From Castanea sativa (lineage: Eukaryota; Streptophyta; Magnoliopsida; Fagales; Fagaceae), in assembly GCF_040712315.1 (NCBI RefSeq), contig NC_134018.1, forward strand, positions 14,094,835-14,158,834: 64,000 bases of DNA, written 5' to 3'. Each line of letters opens with the position of its first letter. The stretch's first letter is position 1. The notes under the pieces are model-generated. The model saw only the letters and a list, made by a program, of their open reading frames with translations. It had not been told where the DNA came from and did no database searches. Of this stretch, positions 59,599 through 64,000 are shown piece after piece. A program made the position numbers and the translations under genes.

Positions 59599-60423
59599 TG
59601 TTAGGACATATGTGGAACATGTTATGAACATATGTCATATAAAATTGGCTAATCCTTTGACAAAACGTACTTTACTTGTAATTAGATAGACCTAAGATGT
59701 GTTTAATACTTCAAAGAATAAGAGTTCAAGTCTAGTATTAAAGCCATGAAAATTAGACCAAGAAACAAGTGAAGAAAAGCTGTTCATTAAAGCTATACAA
59801 ATTCTTGACAGTTGCCGATAGATAATATCTATAAGCCATCACATAAGAGAATACAAGGAAAACATATGCGAAAAGTGACCGAGTGATTATTCTCTCTTAA
59901 AGAAGCTACTACGTCTTTGCGCCTTAGGTTTTGTAACTAAGTGCTTCTTAATCTTCATTGTTGATGAAGTGAAGAACTTTGCAACCAACATCTTCTTCAA
60001 GTTGGTGAGTCAGTCATGTACTTGGAGTCCTGCATCATTGGTTAGTCACATACTGGGATCCGTGCAAAAGGGTGGCGTTCATATATTGAAGAGTTCAAAG
60101 GTTTTAAAGCGGTAGAAGGTTTCTACTGTAAGTTCATCTACGGAGATTGTAGAGTCTAGGGACAAAAGTTTTGTACTAGATCTGAAACTTCTCTTTACTA
60201 TAGTGAATTGTTTTTCAGGAAAGTTTCCCCCTAGGTTTTTCTACTTTGAAACTAGTTTGTTTCATTGGTTTTCCTAGGTCATCACATCTTGTCTTATTTA
60301 CTTTTTCATTGTTCATGATATTAATGTTAGTTTGTTTTAACAAGATTTATTCATAATCAATCTAATTAACAACTTGGGTTTAAAACTTGTAAATTCTATT
60401 AACCGGGGTCTAAATTTCCAACA
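59599..60423 (+). repeat. Copia-4 5' LTR
   Basis: 825 bp, TGTTAGGACATATGTGG... to ...TTTCCAACA, then AAG or AG and the PBS. Related to the Copia-3 LTR (shared CCTTTGACAAAACG and TACTTGTAATT). Confidence 0.82.
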
Positions 60424-60425
60424 AG

Positions 60426-60440
60426 TGGTATCAAAGCGGG
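60426..60440 (+). promoter_or_regulatory. Copia-4 primer-binding site
   Basis: TGGTATCAAAGCGGG, two bases after the LTR; initiator Met tRNA type. Confidence 0.85.
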
Positions 60441-60493
60441 TACACTCTGATTGGATTAATTTCCTGAGTGTGATCCTTGACCCTTGTTGTCAT

Positions 60494-62546
60494 GGATCAT
60501 GGACAATCTCTTTTGATTCTTCATTTATTTGATGACACTAATTATGCGTACTAGAATGTTCGTATGAAAATTTTTTTGCAGGCTCTATGTGAACAAGTAT
60601 GGCAAGCTGTTGAAGTTGGCTGGATTAAGCAAAAGGAAGCGTTGGCGGTTTGGGATAAAGCAACAATCGTAACGGTAAATTTCAACAGTAGGGCCTTGAA
60701 CGCTTTGTTTTGTGGGGTGACCAATGAGGAATTCAAGAAAATATCATACACGTAAGTTGCCAAGGAAGCATAGACCATTCTTGTTGATAGGTCAAAAACG
60801 TATTGACCTTTGTGATAGATTAATTAATTAATTAGCCAAGTTTAATTAATTAACCAATTTAACATGCAAACGAGTGGTAGCACAAAAAAATCACCAATAA
60901 ACTAAAGTATGCAGCGGAAACTAAATAACACGGTGATTGTTTACGAATGGGGAAAACCTACACGACAAAAACTCCACCGGGTGATTTTAAGGTCACCACT
61001 CTCGAAATTCCACTATTATCACAACAAGCGGTTACAAGTAAAGGAATCCCAAGTACCTTACCAACCTACAGTTAAATCCTTACCCCAATACCCAATTGGA
61101 CTTGTTCAGTAGTGACAATTTCTCATTTCAATGCACGGCGCCCAAGTACGTGACTAACCAATTGTGCGGATCCTAATACGTGACTTCAATCACCAACTAG
61201 AGAAGGTTGTTGGCTATAAAATTCTTCAACTCATCCACACGATGAAGATTAATAAGATGCTTGGTTACAAAACCCTACGGTGCACATTACACAGCAACTT
61301 CTTCACAAGAGAGATGAACTAGGGCAAGAATTTTGTCTCAGGTCACAACTTTCTTGAACAAGGATTTCTCAATGCTTGCGCAACTTGTGAACCTTTTGAC
61401 GGCCCTTAAAATAATCATTTTATATGTCTAGGGTTAGGAGAAAAGAAGGCTCAAAGACACATCTACGGATTGGAATCAAAACAGAACTCAAAACCTGTTT
61501 TTCTTAAACCTCGACAGATGGAGGTATTGAGATGTTGTCGAGTCACGGGGCTAGAACAACTCTTTAAACCTCAACACATGCTAGTTTTTGAGCTTTAATA
61601 AACTTGCACTTTTCAGCTTGTTTCTTAGACAAACTTGATTACTTTAACACTTGATCTTGAAACACAGTTTCTTAAAGCATTAAACACATCCTAAATCTAC
61701 CTAATTACAAGTAAAGTGCATTTTGTCAAAAGATTAGTCAATTACATAAAAGAATGACATATGTTCTAAATAAGTGAAACATATATGTCCTAACACTTGT
61801 GACCACCTATGAAGGTACCAAGGCAGTAAAGACTGTGAAGTTTCAAAGACTTACTAGTAGTTTTGAAGAAATAAGGATGGAGGAGGATGAGACCTTCGAT
61901 GAGGTCTATGCTAAACTCAATGATATTGTGAATTCTACATTTAATCTTGGAGAATCTATAGCATAATCCAAAATTATTAGAAAAATCCTTAGGTGCTTAC
62001 CTGAAAAGTTCCATGCCAAGATCACTGTCATTGAAGAAATGAAGGACATTGATCAAATTCCTTTGACTGAACTGATAGGGAACCTTCAAACCTATGAGAT
62101 GTGATTAGGTTTAATGGGAAAAGGTGAAAAGAGTAGAAACTTAGCTCTTAAGGGTATAGAGGAAGAGAGTGGTGACTCTGAAGATGAAGATGAGGATGAG
62201 GATGAGGATGAGGACTTAACCTTCATAACTGATAAGATTATCAAGCTTCTTCAATTTAGGAAAAAAGATAAGGACAAACCTCTTAAGAAATCTCAATCTA
62301 AGAAGTTGACCCTTCAGGAAGCCTATGATAAGCTATGCACTGAATGTATAAAATCTAAAAGACTTCTCATCTTTGTGGAAAAGAGCTTAATGAGGTAAAA
62401 ACTGAAAAAACGAAACTGCTAGTCAAACTAGATGAGACTACAAGATTAGTTGAGACTCTTATTGTGTAAAACACCTCATTAGAAGAGAAGGTCAAGAATC
62501 TCGAGGTTGAGCTTAGTCGAGCTAGAACTCAAATGGAAAGGATGTC
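60494..62546 (+). pseudogene. Copia-4 Gag, split by a solo LTR
   Basis: The N-terminus (60494-60784) reads MDHGQSLLILHLFDDTNYAY then VWQAVEVGWIKQKEALAVWD and NSRALNALFCGVTNEEFKKI. After the solo LTR it resumes at 61801 with TTYEGTKAVKTVK and later MEEDETFDEVYAKLNDIVNS. The stretch 62114-62398 has an acidic run (EDEDEDEDED) and a basic KKDKDKPLKKSQSKK. Several stops are visible. A second solo LTR starts at 62547 and gag resumes at 63948. Confidence 0.8.
60785..61795 (-). mobile_element. Solo LTR of the Copia-3 family, inverted, perfect 5-bp TSD
   Basis: On the plus strand it begins TGATAGG and ends CCTAACA. The flanks CTTGT (60780-60784 and 61796-61800) match exactly and gag resumes in register. 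There is no internal region, so it arose by recombination between two LTRs. Confidence 0.92.
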
Positions 62547-63947
62547 TGTGATGGAAATATGCATGTACTCAGCGGAAAAATTAACGGATCTACTTCATTC
62601 GCAATTGATAATATGCACTATGTAAGTTTCAAAATATAGAATCAAGAGAGTGTACCTTGGTACGGTGAAATTCAAAACCAAAAATTGAAGTACTTGAGAT
62701 CACTTTTAATCTTCACTCCAATTCCATTAACGCCCAAGAAGTGTGGTCTCTCAATCAGTTTTTAAGGGAGAATGTTAGAGTGTCTCACTCTCACATACAC
62801 ACCATTTTACAATGATGTCTCTCCTTTTCATATATCAAAATTATGTTTCTCTCCTTATAATTGATTATTTAATTGGGCTAGCCTTTTTGGGCCTTTCCGA
62901 TTAGGTTTTAGTATGTAGCTTGGAGTGGGACCAAAAGAGATCAATAAGACACTAGCTCCAATGGGCTTTGGGCTTTTCTGTCAACTTTTGACAAGTCTAA
63001 AGTTACCATTAATTATATTTAATACCACTATATAAATATAATTGTACTCTAGACCTTATTTATAAATTATATTTCAAAACTTTATTATACATGCAACTCC
63101 TACATAAAATATTCGTAGTAATACACAGTCATGAATGTAGACTGCCACTTTGTAAATTACTACATCTTATCCTTGAGTACCCGGTTTAATCCTTTAAAAT
63201 TATTCTTCATATATTTATGAAATCCAATTTCATAAATATATACTTTAGCAACTTCTTGCCAAAGTGGTTAAACCTAACTCTTTGAATGACTGAGCCCATT
63301 AAACTTATCTCAAGGAAATATTTTATATCTCCGTTAAGAGACTATGAATTCCATCTTGAGAATATGTATTCCATCAACACTAAATATGGTTGCCCAACAT
63401 GCTGAGGTTTTGACCATTAGGATAGATCTCACTCCTGATATATCAAAGCAACCTACACTTCATGATCAAGTCCATTATCCTCTCAGGATTAAGAGTTCAT
63501 GTAAATAGAAGTCGTGAAATTTATTATTCATTTGACAGTCGTTAAGAGAATAATAAATCTCACAGCGGTCCAGTTCAATATGTCTTAACTAGAAGTCTTA
63601 AAACATATCAACACATCAACTAGAAGTCTCCACTTCCATAATCAAGGCAAATCATCTTAGTTGATATGTTATAGTCTTCGCAGATGAAATGCCTAATTTC
63701 ATCACTGACTACGAACTACAATTCTGAGTTTACAAAGAAGTTGTGATTTATATCTTCTGTGACTTTTCACATAAATCACATACTATACATCTCATGAACT
63801 ATATGATAATGTCTCATATTCATGTTACCATTATTTTAGATTATAATAAAACAAATTTATCAATCACAATATTAAGTTACATATCATGTCATACATAATA
63901 TTATACATAACATTATATAATAGGATTTAAGGGCACTAATCCTAACA
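62547..63947 (-). mobile_element. Solo LTR of another copia-type family, inverted
   Basis: In its own sense it starts TGTTAGGATTAGTGCCC and ends ...TTCCATCACA. GTCT adjoins both ends (62544-62547 overlapping the terminal T, and 63948-63951), so the TSD is 4-5 bp but not clean. The gag of Copia-4 continues directly after it (AGTGCAAAGCTTGATGAGG). Confidence 0.75.
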
Positions 63948-64000
63948 GTCTAGTGCAAAGCTTGATGAGGTCTTGAGTGCTCAAAAGCTTAGTTCTGATA

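Larger units (their letters stand above)
59599..64000 (+). mobile_element. Copia-like element (Copia-4), runs off the window
   Basis: LTR 59599-60423, PBS, then a Copia-3-type gag interrupted by two inverted solo LTRs (60785-61795 and 62547-63947). The gag continues to the last base. The 3' half lies beyond 64000. Confidence 0.85.

Overview
The window reads as nuclear DNA of a dicot plant. It is AT-rich, has a four-exon gene with GT-AG introns, CT-rich leader sequence and F-box family sequences, and is packed with Ty1/copia, Ty3/gypsy, CACTA, hAT and Mutator-type elements. LTRs with repeated TCGATAGAT/TCGACAG motifs and the density of decayed LTR elements suggest a woody rosid, possibly Fagales. 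That placement is inference from memory, not something the sequence proves. There is no sign of organelle, bacterial or CRISPR sequence.

Only one host gene looks intact: a minus-strand, four-exon gene (7653 down to 4241) for a 328-residue protein with a C-terminal membrane anchor and no family I recognise. To its left are a non-autonomous hAT element (251-1425, 8-bp TSD) and the 3' end of an old copia element (about 2370-3272). To its right is a tandem block of about 7.1-kb units. Each unit carries spacer DNA, a stub of the anchor gene's first exon and promoter, and an F-box gene followed by its 3' flank. Unit A is about 7954-25777, unit B 25778-32920, and only the right end of unit C survives (56658 to about 58500). 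Removing the transposons from unit A gives almost the same length as unit B, which supports the duplication.

All three F-box copies are broken. Copy A is split by a long-TIR Mutator-like element (13139-14297, 9-bp TSD), an older copia element (14852-18801) and a very young copia element (18964-24598, LTRs differing by one 3-bp indel). Copy B is uninterrupted but carries two frameshifting indels. Copy C is a 3' fragment fused to gypsy gag sequence at a 44-bp near-palindrome. Unit A also holds a fragment of a peptide methionine sulfoxide reductase A gene (11742 down to 11468).

From 32921 to about 53255 lies one large Ty3/gypsy element with a 1214-bp left LTR and an antisense accessory ORF with its own TATA box. 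It is broken by a CACTA transposon (36369 to about 41590) and by a copia-like element (41700-49210) that has gag but no visible polymerase and carries an extra ORF with its own TATA box and 5'-leader intron. Next come an inverted copia fragment, a second gypsy LTR plus gag, F-box copy C, a 419-bp MITE, and a last copia-like element (59599 to the window end) whose gag is interrupted by two inverted solo LTRs.

The window therefore shows how a small F-box tandem array has become a transposon sink. The nesting order can be read from target-site duplications. The most unusual items are the two accessory retroelement ORFs with apparent private promoters, and the recently moved copia copy whose own coding region is broken.
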